A DNA stretch of 64,000 bases from Ardenticatenaceae bacterium (GCA_020634415.1 JACKBT010000025.1:8886-72885); one strand, 5' to 3'; shown: positions 24,799-33,201, counted from the stretch's first letter. Notes: generated by a model from the letters alone, not told the origin. Program-made: numbers and translations.

Positions 24799-25971
24799 AT
24801 GCGCAAAATAGCACCATATTGGCCCATTATTGCCCTGCTGCTGCTTGGTCTCCTGGCGCTTTACATCTACCATCTTTTGACGGGTTTCACTCCCAACCGG
24901 GTGATTTTTCAGATTCCGGTGGCGGAATTTGATATTTACTGGTATGCCATTTGCATTGTGGGGGGGATTTCGTTGGGGGCTTATGTGGTGGCGCAGTTGG
25001 CGGAGGAGCGTATGAAGGCGCTGCTGGTGGCGGAGGTGGACGCGGGGGTGCGGGAACGGCCGTTAACCAGCCTCAATCTCCCTGAAGAAATCAGCCTCAC
25101 CCTCACCCGGCAAAATATCCACACAGTTGGCGATTTGCTGCTTAAGTGGGGCCAAAATCAACGCTATTTGGGGTTGAATCAAGAGGGTCTGGATGTGGTG
25201 CAGGCGGCATTGACCGATGAACCTGATGTGGCTGAGAGCTGGGTGCAGGCCCCACCCTGGCACATCTGGAGTCCTGACCATGTGTGGAGCGGCATTAGCT
25301 GGTGTTTGGTGTTGGGTATTGTGGGGGCGCGGCTGTACCATGTGCTGACTCCCTCACCCAGTATGGCGGCGTTGGGTATTGAATCGCCGCTTGACTACTT
25401 TCGCAATCCGGCGCAGTTGATTAATTTACGTAATGGCGGTTTGGGCATTTATGGGGGCATGGCTGGCGGTCTGTTGGGGCTGTTTATCTACTCGCGCCGC
25501 CAGCGCATTCCCATGTTGGGTTGGGCCGATTTGTGTGCGATTGGGGTGGCGTTGGGGCAGGTGTTTGGGCGTTGGGGCAACTTTTTTAACCAGGAGTTAT
25601 ACGGCCGTCCCACCAACGTCTTTTGGGCTGTGCGCATTGAACCACTTTACCGCCTGCCTGCTTACAGTGAGTTTGAGCGTTTTCATCCGGCGTTTTTGTA
25701 TGAATCGCTGTGGAGTTTGCTGACGTTTGCCGTGCTTTTTACGCTGCTGCGCCGCCGCCGTTTGTTGACGGGGGATTTGCTGGCGGCGTATTTGATTTTT
25801 TACGCTATCGGCCGTTCACTGTTGGAACTGGTGCGGTTGGACAGCCGCACGGTGATGTTGGGTGGCCTGGAATTGAACATTGCCATTGCTACGCTGGTTT
25901 CTCTGGTGGTGGCGGTGGTGATGGCAGTCTGGTTAGTACTCAAGCACCAATTGGGGAAACGGCCGTCATAA
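24799..25971 (+). CDS. lgt: Prolipoprotein diacylglyceryl transferase with inserted domain
   Basis: A 390-residue Lgt, which moves diacylglycerol from phosphatidylglycerol to the lipobox Cys of prelipoproteins. Family motifs: FQIPVAEFDIYWYAICIVGG near the N-terminus, NLRNGGLGIYGGMAGG (about residues 210-225), and GQVFGRWGNFFNQELYGRPT (about 253-272), the most conserved signature, then HPAFLYESLWSL. Unlike usual Lgt (about 260-300 residues), a soluble segment of roughly 70 residues (about 72-150) sits after the first helices. It contains LTSLNLPEEISLTLTRQNIH then TVGDLLL and LNQEGLDVVQAAL, a helix-hairpin-helix pattern like the alpha-subunit C-terminal domain of RNA polymerase. The many lipoproteins in this window are its likely clients. 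Confidence 0.88.
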   Translation: MRKIAPYWPIIALLLLGLLALYIYHLLTGFTPNRVIFQIPVAEFDIYWYAICIVGGISLGAYVVAQLAEERMKALLVAEVDAGVRERPLTSLNLPEEISLTLTRQNIHTVGDLLLKWGQNQRYLGLNQEGLDVVQAALTDEPDVAESWVQAPPWHIWSPDHVWSGISWCLVLGIVGARLYHVLTPSPSMAALGIESPLDYFRNPAQLINLRNGGLGIYGGMAGGLLGLFIYSRRQRIPMLGWADLCAIGVALGQVFGRWGNFFNQELYGRPTNVFWAVRIEPLYRLPAYSEFERFHPAFLYESLWSLLTFAVLFTLLRRRRLLTGDLLAAYLIFYAIGRSLLELVRLDSRTVMLGGLELNIAIATLVSLVVAVVMAVWLVLKHQLGKRPS

Positions 25972-26024
25972 ACAACATCTAGCTGGTGTTCAACGGGTGT
26001 AGGAAGAGTCGTGGAGACAACAAT

Positions 26025-26954
26025 ATGATAACAACTGAAAATTTGGGTAAGAGCTTTGACGATTTCGAGGCTGTACGCGATCTCAACATACAAGTGGCTC
26101 AGGGTGAACTGCTGGCTTTGTTGGGGCCAAATGGCGCGGGCAAGACGACGACGGTGCGGATGCTCGGCTCCATCCTCAAGCCCTCCGTCGGTTCGGCGGC
26201 GGTGAATGGCTATGATGTGGTGACGCAGGCGGACAAGGTGCGCCGCTCGATTGGCATGTTGACGGAGCAGCCTGGGCTTTATTTGCGGATGAGTGGGTTG
26301 GAGTATTTGCTGTTTTACGGCCGTTTATACGGCATGTCCGACAACGACATCAAGCAGCGGGGGCTGGCCTTGTTTGATCGCTTCAATATGCCCAATACGG
26401 CCGACCGTCGTTTGGGGCAATATTCCAAAGGGATGCGGCAAAAAGTGGGGCTGATCCGCTCCATGCTGCACAATCCGGCCGTGCTGCTGTTGGATGAGCC
26501 AACCTCCGCGATGGATCCGCACAGTGCCAAACTGGTGCGCGATGCCATCCGCGAAATGCGCGATGGCAAACGCTCGGTCATCCTTTGCACCCACAATTTG
26601 GCCGAAGCCGAACTGCTGGCAGACCGCATTGCCATCATCCGGCAGGGGCGCATTGTGGCCGAAGGCAAAACGGCCGAACTTAAACAAAAGCTGCTGGGCC
26701 AACCGCGCCTGGAAGTCCGCGTAGACCGCAGCCTGAACGGGCAGATACAGGAGATAGAAAGCCTGGTGACGGTGGAGTCGGTCATAGACAATGTGATTCG
26801 CTACCGAACCGAGCAGCCCGATGTGACCAACCCGATGCTGGTGCGCTGCCTGAATGATTTGGGTCTAGGCATTATTGCTCTGCAAGAAGTCTCGCAAACC
26901 TTAGAAGAGGTCTATTTGCGAGTTATAGCCGATGGGGATGCTATTCGTAATTGA
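26025..26954 (+). CDS. ABC transporter ATP-binding protein (NatA/ABC-2 type)
   Basis: A 309-residue ATPase subunit. Walker A is GPNGAGKTT (about residues 39-47), the signature QYSKGMRQKV (about 142-151, YSKGM in place of LSGGQ, as in many drug or lipid exporters), Walker B VLLLDEPTSAMDP (about 162-174) and the H-loop CTHNLAEAE. The C-terminal 80 residues are the extension typical of ABC-2 export ATPases. It starts at ATG 26025 with GTGGAG upstream. The permease gene follows 43 bases after its stop, so the two form one exporter. Substrate unknown. The neighbouring lipid genes and the SpoIIM module of the permease suggest an envelope role. Confidence 0.9.
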   Translation: MITTENLGKSFDDFEAVRDLNIQVAQGELLALLGPNGAGKTTTVRMLGSILKPSVGSAAVNGYDVVTQADKVRRSIGMLTEQPGLYLRMSGLEYLLFYGRLYGMSDNDIKQRGLALFDRFNMPNTADRRLGQYSKGMRQKVGLIRSMLHNPAVLLLDEPTSAMDPHSAKLVRDAIREMRDGKRSVILCTHNLAEAELLADRIAIIRQGRIVAEGKTAELKQKLLGQPRLEVRVDRSLNGQIQEIESLVTVESVIDNVIRYRTEQPDVTNPMLVRCLNDLGLGIIALQEVSQTLEEVYLRVIADGDAIRN

Positions 26955-26956
26955 GT

Positions 26957-26985
26957 AATTGGGTAATTGCGCAATTATGCAATTA
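26957..26985. repeat. Iterated-word spacer (GGTAATTG word)
   Basis: GAGTAATTGGGTAATTGCGC followed by AATTATGCAATT. It includes the 14-base palindrome TAATTGCGCAATTA. The same words flank the four-helix-bundle gene at 45362 and 45926. Confidence 0.7.
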
Positions 26986-26997
26986 ACACTGAGAAAA

Positions 26998-28461
26998 ATG
27001 ACTGTATTCACCAAACAATTCCCTGTAACCAAACATGATGTGTATATGGCTCTCGTGGTCACACGACGGGAGGTGAAGGATGCTTTCCGTGATTGGCGCA
27101 TCGTGATTCCGATTATTTTGTTAACGGCCGCTTTCCCCGGCATTATGAACTTCACGGCGCGGCGGCTTTTAAGTTTTGTGGAGGATTTTGGGGCCGAGAT
27201 TATTGCCAACCAACTGATTCCTTTTTTGCTGTTGGTGGTGGGCTTTTTCCCCATCTCCTTCTCGCTGATTGTGGCTTTGGAAACCTTTGTGGGGGAAAAG
27301 GAGCGCAAGAGTTTGGAGCCGCTGCTGGCAACGCCTGTTACCAATACACAATTGTATGTGGGTAAGATGCTGGCTTCGCTGATTCCGCCAATTTGCGCCA
27401 GCTATTTGGGCATGACTTTGTATCTGGTGTCGCTTTATTTTAGTGTGGGCTGGCTGCCTTCGCTGCCGACGCTGGTGCAGACGGTGCTCATCTCGACGAT
27501 GCAGGGGGTGATTATGGTGGCGGCGGCGGTGGTGGTTTCCAGCCAGACGACGAGTGTGCGGGCGGCGAATCTGTTAGCCAGTTTTATTATTGTGCCCATT
27601 GCGCTGCTGCTGCCGTCGGAGGCGGTGGCGATGTTTTGGGGGAATCATGTGGGGCTGTGGTGGCTGATTGTGGCGCTGGCGGTAACGGCCGTTGTCTTTA
27701 TTCGCATGGGTATTCAAATCTTCAACCGTGAGGAGTTGATGGGGCGCGATATTGACCAGATTCGGGTGGGCTGGATGTGGCAGCAGTTTTGGGATAGGTT
27801 TAGCGGGCGGGCGGAGAATAACGGCCGTTATCCCCATCCGCTGTTGTGGTATCGGCAGACAGTCGGCCGTTTACGTTTGTTGGGCAAACCCATCCTCATT
27901 TTGGTTGTCGCTTTAATTGCCACCGTCATCTTCACCACTTACCTGGCACGGGTCTACCAACTGCCGCCACAAATTAAGGCCGAACTGACCGGCGACAATA
28001 TGTTGCAAAACTTGAATGACATCCAGGTTTTCGCCAATGTCCTGCCGCCGCTTATTTTCGTCCAAAATATTCGGGCAGTAGCCTTGTGGACGTTGTTGGG
28101 GGTGTTTACTTTTGGCGTACTGGGCATGTTGGTCTTCCTGCTGCCCTGGGGGCTGATCACCTATGTTGCTGTGCAGTTTGCTCTGGCGGGGCAAAACCCC
28201 TGGCAATTTTTGTTGGGAACGATTGTGCCTCACGCCGTCATTGAACTGCCCGCCTTGCTCATTGCCGCCGCGGCTTCGCTGCGCTGGCACACCACCATCA
28301 TCTCGCCGCCGCCCAACCGCACCGTCAGTGAAGCCTTTTTGGCTGCTGCTGGCGATTTCTTCCGCTTGTTTGTGGGGGTTGTCATCCCGTTGCTGTTGGT
28401 GGCTGCTTTTGTGGAGGGGCTGGTGACACCGCAGGTGCTGCTGCGAGTGTATGGTGGTTAA
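26998..28461 (+). CDS. ABC-2 type permease fused to a SpoIIM domain
   Basis: A 487-residue integral membrane protein. The N-terminal half (about 1-250) is an ABC-2 permease of the NatB kind: VVTRREVKDAFRDWRIVIPI, then ALETFVGEKERKSLEPLLAT, a typical cytoplasmic motif before the second helix. The C-terminal part (about 290-487) matches SpoIIM/DUF95: NIRAVALWTLLGVFTFGVLG, GTIVPHAVIELPALLIAAAA with the hallmark PHxxxELPA, and a last helix AAFVEGLVTP. SpoIIM proteins help peptidoglycan remodelling during engulfment in spore formers. In non-sporulating phyla SpoIIM genes often sit near ABC-2 genes, but here they are one polypeptide. A linker of about 40 residues (FNREELMGRDIDQIRVGW) joins them. 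The start at 26998 is the least certain point. Confidence 0.82.
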   Translation: MTVFTKQFPVTKHDVYMALVVTRREVKDAFRDWRIVIPIILLTAAFPGIMNFTARRLLSFVEDFGAEIIANQLIPFLLLVVGFFPISFSLIVALETFVGEKERKSLEPLLATPVTNTQLYVGKMLASLIPPICASYLGMTLYLVSLYFSVGWLPSLPTLVQTVLISTMQGVIMVAAAVVVSSQTTSVRAANLLASFIIVPIALLLPSEAVAMFWGNHVGLWWLIVALAVTAVVFIRMGIQIFNREELMGRDIDQIRVGWMWQQFWDRFSGRAENNGRYPHPLLWYRQTVGRLRLLGKPILILVVALIATVIFTTYLARVYQLPPQIKAELTGDNMLQNLNDIQVFANVLPPLIFVQNIRAVALWTLLGVFTFGVLGMLVFLLPWGLITYVAVQFALAGQNPWQFLLGTIVPHAVIELPALLIAAAASLRWHTTIISPPPNRTVSEAFLAAAGDFFRLFVGVVIPLLLVAAFVEGLVTPQVLLRVYGG

Positions 28462-28465
28462 TATG

Positions 28466-28500
28466 AAAGAGGCGAACTTTTAACAAGTTCGCCTCTTTTT
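28466..28500. terminator. Bidirectional Rho-independent terminator
   Basis: A 14-base perfect stem AAAGAGGCGAACTT (28466-28479) pairs with 28485-28498 over TTAAC, followed by Ts on both strands. It sits between two convergent genes. Confidence 0.92.
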
Positions 28501-28501
28501 G

Positions 28502-29395
28502 TTATTGATTGTCCGGTAGAGCTGCTGTGCTTTGCAGATAAAGCCAAATGGCTTGCAATTCTGCATCGGTCATGTTGCCGTAACTGCGCCAGGGCATTTC
28601 ATCGTTAACGGCCGTTCCCGTTGGTTTCGTCCCCTCTCTAAAAATCCGCATAAAATCCTCTTCCGCCCAGGCGCGTAATTCACCGCCGGGAGTCAGGTTC
28701 GGGCCAAGCGGTGAGCCGTTGGGGTCTGTATTGCCCGCCAGATTATCCGCATGGCACTCGCGGCAGGCCCCTATGTTGACCAGGTATTCACCATAGGCAG
28801 TGGTCACACCCTCGGCTGGCTTCACCGTTCCCATATTGGCATGGTCAATCCGGGCTACCGGCAGGGTGTTGTAGCCCAATACCCCAAAAATGATGGTGCC
28901 GGGGAATATAATGTCGCGTTCGCCCAGTTCATTATCCACCGGCGGCACAGATTTGAGGTAGGCGATGAGTGCGCCTAAATCTTCATCGTTCATGGTGGCG
29001 AAGTGGTTGGAGGGCATGATGGCTAGAGAACGGCCGTCTCCGCCCACACCGTGCCGAATCGCCCGTTCCCAGTCCGCATCGGTATATGTGCTGCCCACGC
29101 CGCCAGCCCCAGCCGTCAGGTTGGGGGCCGTGACATAGCCAATCGGTGCTTCATCAATGAACACAGTTCCCTCGAAGTTTGCGCCGTGACATTCGGCGCA
29201 GGGAATGACTGCCTGGGCCAGGTGTTCACCCCAGGCCAGGGATTCAGCATCGGTGGGAATGGTGACGGGGCTGGCCGCCACCTCTGGTGCGTTCGCCAAC
29301 CGCGAACTGCCCACAAAATGCAGCACAGCCACCACAATGGCGAGTATGCCAATTAGACCAACCAAAATTAAACCAATTCGTTTCAAAATCTTCAT
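28502..29395 (-). CDS. Membrane-anchored dihaem cytochrome c
   Basis: A 297-residue c-type cytochrome. An N-terminal helix (IGLILVGLIGILAIVVAVLH) anchors it in the membrane. Two haem-binding CxxCH motifs are visible: CAECH at residues 66-70 and CRECH at 211-215, each starting a cytochrome c domain. Candidate axial methionines are in SLAIMPSNHF (about 127) and in DEMPWRSYGNM. Such dihaem proteins pass electrons between a membrane oxidoreductase and a terminal acceptor. The neighbours do not tell which. Size and layout resemble the cytochrome subunits of alcohol or aldehyde dehydrogenases and of alternative complex III-like systems. Confidence 0.88.
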   Translation of the reverse strand: MKILKRIGLILVGLIGILAIVVAVLHFVGSSRLANAPEVAASPVTIPTDAESLAWGEHLAQAVIPCAECHGANFEGTVFIDEAPIGYVTAPNLTAGAGGVGSTYTDADWERAIRHGVGGDGRSLAIMPSNHFATMNDEDLGALIAYLKSVPPVDNELGERDIIFPGTIIFGVLGYNTLPVARIDHANMGTVKPAEGVTTAYGEYLVNIGACRECHADNLAGNTDPNGSPLGPNLTPGGELRAWAEEDFMRIFREGTKPTGTAVNDEMPWRSYGNMTDAELQAIWLYLQSTAALPDNQ

Positions 29396-29602
29396 GTAAT
29401 AGCCTCCTTATAGAGTGATTTACTGTATTGTAGTAAATAACTCTTTAGAAACTCTTTATTTATGTGCCTGCTGTTCTGGCAAATTTGGCTTGGTGCCAAA
29501 AACTTCAGATTGTACAGTGAGGGCTGTTTGGATAATATTTGCGCGTATAAGGGATGTGTGGCGGGTTGGGCTAACCCGCCAATCATCACCAGGACGGTTT
29601 GT

Positions 29603-30211
29603 ATGCCGCAAACGATTCAAGTTTTGCCTGGTTCAGATAGCCAAATGCGCTTCCCTGAACGGTGTGTTGCCTGTGGTGCCGCTAAAGAGACAGAGTCCAA
29701 TTTGGTTATCAACCGGTTGGTGATGCGGGGACAGAAACAGGAGCAGGTCTCCTTAAAATATGCCGTTCCCCACTGCGATCCGTGTGCCCGCAGCACCAAA
29801 GCTGTCTTTTTGGCGGGTTTTATCCCGTTGATGTTGGGCTTTGTGCTGCTGGGTGGGGCGGCTTTTGTGGTGGTGACTTTTTATGCCAGTTGGCTGGGTC
29901 TGGATGAGATGGCTCAGCCGAGTACTTTTGCCTCATGGGTGTTGGGGGGAGCGGCGGGGTTGGTGGTTGGTTTGGTGGCTGGGTTTTTGTGTGAGTTGTT
30001 GGCGCGGGTGGTTTTGCTGCCGGTTTACGGCCGTTCTCTCTACCAGGCTCCGCTTCTTACCACCCAATTCCTGAGTGATGCCGACTATGTGGCCGGTTTA
30101 ACGGCCAAGCTCGACAAAGAGGCTAAACATCTCACGCTCATTTTTGCTAATGATGAAGTGGCGAAGGAATTTCTGGCTTTGAATAAGACGGCCGTTTCCC
30201 TACAGCATTAA
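29603..30211 (+). CDS. Small membrane protein with a zinc-ribbon-like N-terminus
   Basis: A 202-residue protein I cannot assign to a family. The N-terminal 60 residues hold two Cys pairs, FPERCVACGAAKE and PHCDPCARST, spaced like a zinc ribbon. Two membrane helices follow (VFLAGFIPLMLGFVLLGGAA and WVLGGAAGLVVGLVAGFLCE). The C-terminal 70 residues are soluble with YGRSLYQAPLLTTQFLSDAD and LTLIFANDEVAKEFLALN. The start at 29603 has AGGAC upstream. A longer frame reaches back to 29462 but has no ribosome binding site. The upstream 8-base hairpin GGCGGGTT at 29560-29580 may be regulatory. Confidence 0.6.
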   Translation: MPQTIQVLPGSDSQMRFPERCVACGAAKETESNLVINRLVMRGQKQEQVSLKYAVPHCDPCARSTKAVFLAGFIPLMLGFVLLGGAAFVVVTFYASWLGLDEMAQPSTFASWVLGGAAGLVVGLVAGFLCELLARVVLLPVYGRSLYQAPLLTTQFLSDADYVAGLTAKLDKEAKHLTLIFANDEVAKEFLALNKTAVSLQH

Positions 30212-30236
30212 AGCATAAACGGGTCGGGCGCAGGGT

Positions 30237-30926
30237 TTAACGCCAGGGGGTAATGCCTGCCAACTGTTGGGCGCGGGTGCGGGCGGCGTGCAAAACGGCC
30301 GTTACTTGCGTCATTAACGCCTCACTATCATCATCTTTGTGGGCGAGAATAGGTGTGCCAAACACCATATGACATTGAGCAAAGGGGTAAGGCACCAGGT
30401 AATGATCCCAGCGCTGGCGTTGGTAGGCCTGGCGCGTCCAGATGCCTAAGGGCAGGATAATGGCTTCGGCTTTCTGGGCCAGATAGATGACCCCTGGTTT
30501 GGGCTGGTAAGCAGGCCCATCCGGCCCATCGGGGGCAATTAAAGAGTCGTGCCCTTCCTTCATGGCTTTGATGACGCGCAGGGTGGCTCGGCCCGCAGCG
30601 ACGGGGTTGCCCTGCATGTCTACGGCATGGGTTTTTACGCCGATGCGGGAACCCAGCCGCCCCAATATATCGTGCCGTTCGTCGCCGACGGCTACGAGAG
30701 TGAATTTGGCTGGCTCGAAGAAGCGGTGGCCGTACATGAATAGGAGGGCTATCTGGCCGTGCCATAGGGCGAAGAGGATGGGACGGCCGTTTTCCCTGGC
30801 GGCCTGCAAATTGGCTGCTCCCTCGACCTGCCAGCGGGCGGTTTTCATGGTAAGCCAGTGATATTGATAAACGAGTTCGCCTTCGAGGGTGCGCCAGAAG
30901 GTGGCAAGATTTGCAGACAGGTTCAT
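30237..30926 (-). CDS. DUF374 / lysophospholipid-acyltransferase-like protein (second copy)
   Basis: A 229-residue protein with the DUF374 layout: NGRPILFALWHGQIALLFMY (about residues 47-66, the HG pair replacing the HxxxxD motif of PlsC acyltransferases), then DGPDGPAYQPKPGVIYLAQK (about 134-153), and the late WDHYLVPYPF element. Family members are thought to acylate lipid A-like or lysolipid acceptors. It is paralogous to the gene at 30966-31631, with the same motif order but low overall identity. It is the last gene of the psd-pssA operon. Confidence 0.8.
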   Translation of the reverse strand: MNLSANLATFWRTLEGELVYQYHWLTMKTARWQVEGAANLQAARENGRPILFALWHGQIALLFMYGHRFFEPAKFTLVAVGDERHDILGRLGSRIGVKTHAVDMQGNPVAAGRATLRVIKAMKEGHDSLIAPDGPDGPAYQPKPGVIYLAQKAEAIILPLGIWTRQAYQRQRWDHYLVPYPFAQCHMVFGTPILAHKDDDSEALMTQVTAVLHAARTRAQQLAGITPWR

Positions 30927-30928
30927 AG

Positions 30929-30960
30929 TTGGTGTATTGGTGTATTGGTGTATTCGATCA
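30929..30960. repeat. Iterated-word spacer (GGTGTATT x3)
   Basis: Three direct copies of TTGGTGTATT in a row followed by CGATCAATG. The same word recurs at 36630, 39150 and, as GAGTGTATGG, at 58236. Confidence 0.8.
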
Positions 30961-30965
30961 ATGCA

Positions 30966-31631
30966 CTATTTTTCATAGTAATTGGCGGCGGCCTGGAGTG
31001 TGACCTGGTTGAGTGTTTGGGTGAGGGTGTGGTTAACGGCCGTTAAATCTGCCCCCTTCTCTACTGTTATAGGCTCTCCCACTTCTAGGGCAATGCGGCT
31101 AAAAGGGTAGGGGATGGTATAGCGGTCCCAGCGGTTGAGGGCGTAGCTGTGCCGGGCATAAGCGCCCACCGGCACAATGAGCGCCCCAGCTTTTTGGGCA
31201 ATATAGGTCAGGCCGGGCTTCATCACATAAGAAGGGCCAAATGGGCCGTCGGGGGTGATGTAACAATATTGACCAACTTTGACTTGCTTGACCAACTGTG
31301 ACAGTTTGCGGGCGGTGGCCATAGACGCATCGCCTTCTAAATTCATGGGGAAGGGCTGGGCACCCAACTTGGTGGCGAAGATGACGAGGGTGTTGCCGCG
31401 CCAGTCGTCGGGCAGAATGAGGACGATGCGGCTTAAGTCGAGGCGGGTGCGGAACATGCCCACCAGCATCATGGTCATGCCATGCCAGGCAGCGAAGATG
31501 AGGGGACGGCCGTTGTCCAATGCACTTTGCAAATACGCCTCTCCGTTCAGTTGAAAACGAGCCGTAGCACTCGTTAACCGCGCCAACTGATACAGCGCAT
31601 TGCCACCTACTCTATCACCCCAACTGCTCAT
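30966..31631 (-). CDS. DUF374 / lysophospholipid-acyltransferase-like protein (first copy)
   Basis: A 221-residue paralogue of the neighbouring gene: DNGRPLIFAAWHGMTMMLVG (about residues 38-57), TPDGPFGPSYVMKPGLTYIA (about 133-152) and a WDRYTIPYPFSRIALEVGEP element match DUF374. The order psd, pssA, acyltransferase, acyltransferase suggests a unit that makes or reshapes membrane phospholipids. The start overlaps the pssA stop by four bases (ATGA), so translation is coupled. No membrane helix is obvious. Such enzymes sit on the inner leaflet. Confidence 0.82.
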   Translation of the reverse strand: MSSWGDRVGGNALYQLARLTSATARFQLNGEAYLQSALDNGRPLIFAAWHGMTMMLVGMFRTRLDLSRIVLILPDDWRGNTLVIFATKLGAQPFPMNLEGDASMATARKLSQLVKQVKVGQYCYITPDGPFGPSYVMKPGLTYIAQKAGALIVPVGAYARHSYALNRWDRYTIPYPFSRIALEVGEPITVEKGADLTAVNHTLTQTLNQVTLQAAANYYEK

Positions 31632-32326
31632 TTTCGGCTTTTGTACCCCGCTCGCGCCAATGAAACGCCCAGGTAAACGTTGTTCCAGAAAAACCAGGCA
31701 TTAAACAGCGTAAATTGATAAATGGTAATGGCAAACAAGGCAATCAGCACCATGTTGCGCTTGCGGCCGGAAAAAACCCAAAAGAAGGAAGGAAATGCCA
31801 CTTTGCTTACCATGAGAATGGCGATGATGAGCAAGAAGGGGATGTAGAGAATGTCTGGTATCTCGATGAGGGGGAAGGCCAAATCGGAGAGGACGGCCAG
31901 GGCGATGGACGCGCCGCCAGAGGAGATGGTGAGACCCACGGAGTCTTTGTCGCCAGATTCTTTGGGGGGCAGCAGGTTAAACCGGGCCAGGCGAAAGGCC
32001 CCGGCCAAAGCCACGAAGAGGCACACAGGCCAAACCCACACCATCGGCACACCTTCGGCTTCAATGTGCTTAAAGGCTAAGACGGTGGGGGCAACCCCCA
32101 AGCTCACCATGTCCACCAGTGAATCGAGCTGCAAGCCAAACTCGGAGCCAGCTTTTAGGACGCGGGCGGAGTAGCCATCAAATAGGTCGAGGACGAAGCT
32201 GGTTAGGATGAGTGCGCCGGCGGGCACGAAGTTGCCGTTGGCGGAGAGTAGAATGGAGATGAGGCCGCAAGTAAGTGATAGGAAGGTGATGCCATTGGGA
32301 ATGAGATAACGGTATTTGCTGTTCAT
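31628..32326 (-). CDS. pssA: CDP-diacylglycerol-serine O-phosphatidyltransferase
   Basis: A 232-residue membrane enzyme that makes phosphatidylserine from CDP-diacylglycerol and L-serine. The CDP-alcohol motif is present as DLFDGYSARVLKAGSEFG followed by LQLDSLVDMVSLGVAP (about residues 47-80), and the N-terminal PNGITFLSLTCGLISILLSA matches the type II (Bacillus-like) PssA. About eight membrane helices are predicted. Its product is the substrate of Psd encoded two bases upstream. The two steps together give phosphatidylethanolamine. It overlaps the downstream acyltransferase gene by four bases. Confidence 0.92.
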   Translation of the reverse strand: MNSKYRYLIPNGITFLSLTCGLISILLSANGNFVPAGALILTSFVLDLFDGYSARVLKAGSEFGLQLDSLVDMVSLGVAPTVLAFKHIEAEGVPMVWVWPVCLFVALAGAFRLARFNLLPPKESGDKDSVGLTISSGGASIALAVLSDLAFPLIEIPDILYIPFLLIIAILMVSKVAFPSFFWVFSGRKRNMVLIALFAITIYQFTLFNAWFFWNNVYLGVSLARAGYKSRK

Positions 32327-32328
32327 GG

Positions 32329-33045
32329 TTAAGAAGTAATGATGTCATTGCGCAATGACGTAATTTGTCTTAATTGGGCGATGGGTGTCAGGCCACCGTA
32401 TACTTTGTCGCCTACGGCAACAAGTAGTTGGGCATCGGGTGGCAGGAACAGGTCGAGACGGGAGCTGAATTTGATGAGGCCGAAGCGTTGGCCTGTGGTC
32501 ACGGTGTCGCCGGGCTGCATCATGTTGACGCAGCGGCGGGCCAGGATGCCAGCGATTTGTTTGATGAGAATACGGCCGTATTCCCCCTCAATCACCATCG
32601 CAATATACTCATTCACATCAGAAGCTTCTGGGCGGAAGGCTTGCAGGAATTTGCCTGGTTGGTGCTGCACCAGCGTAACTTGGCCGCTGAGGGGTACGCG
32701 CTGAATATGCACGTCGGTGATGTCTAAAAACATGCTGATGCGGATTACGTCTGTCTGGAGGTAACGTGCTTCACGTTCGCGCACAATCTCTACTACTTCG
32801 CCATCGCCAGGGCCAATGACACAGCCTGGTTGGTTGATGACTTGCCGGTTGGGGTCGCGGAAAAAGTAGAGGATAAGCAGCCAGAGGCAGGTCATGAGGA
32901 AGAGAAAAATGCCTGTGGGCCAATTGCTGAACTGGAGCCAGAGAATGATTGCCAGAAGTTGGGCTATGGACACGACGAGAATGGTGCTGCCACCCCCTTC
33001 GGCGAAGGGCCAGGTGCGATCTTGACCATATTGTTGGGAACTCAT
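32329..33045 (-). CDS. psd: Phosphatidylserine decarboxylase (archaeal/short type)
   Basis: A 238-residue Psd of the short type, with one or two N-terminal helices (STILVVSIAQLLAIILWLQF and FLFLMTCLWLLILYFFRDPN). Conserved parts are PGDGEVVEI, RISMFLDITDVHIQRVPLSG (about residues 105-124) and the cleavage region GLIKFSSRLDLFLP (about 193-206). The enzyme cuts itself before a Ser that becomes the pyruvoyl cofactor. The usual residue before that Ser is Gly (FGSR). Here it is Ser (FSSR), a change at the self-cleavage site worth checking. It is the first gene of the lipid operon, with only 2 bases before pssA. Confidence 0.9.
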   Translation of the reverse strand: MSSQQYGQDRTWPFAEGGGSTILVVSIAQLLAIILWLQFSNWPTGIFLFLMTCLWLLILYFFRDPNRQVINQPGCVIGPGDGEVVEIVREREARYLQTDVIRISMFLDITDVHIQRVPLSGQVTLVQHQPGKFLQAFRPEASDVNEYIAMVIEGEYGRILIKQIAGILARRCVNMMQPGDTVTTGQRFGLIKFSSRLDLFLPPDAQLLVAVGDKVYGGLTPIAQLRQITSLRNDIITS

Positions 33046-33135
33046 AGGAACTTTTTAGGAACTTGGGGGAACTCGTGGGAACTTGAGTTGTTCTTGGGGT
33101 GGCCCCTGCAATCTCCAATCTCCAATCTCTAATCT
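33046..33135. repeat. Two iterated-word blocks upstream of psd
   Basis: A block with four copies of GGAACTTNNNGGAACT-like words (33049-33090) is followed by CAATCTCCAATCTCCAATC words (33108-33133) of the 1584/5026 family. Both blocks lie just upstream of psd (minus strand), so they are in the leader or promoter region of the lipid operon. Confidence 0.7.
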
Positions 33136-33201
33136 CCGTTTCGTGGGGCATTGTAACATTGCCCCGATCCTCTGACAAGGAAGCGGAGGGGTTGGCAAAA
33201 T

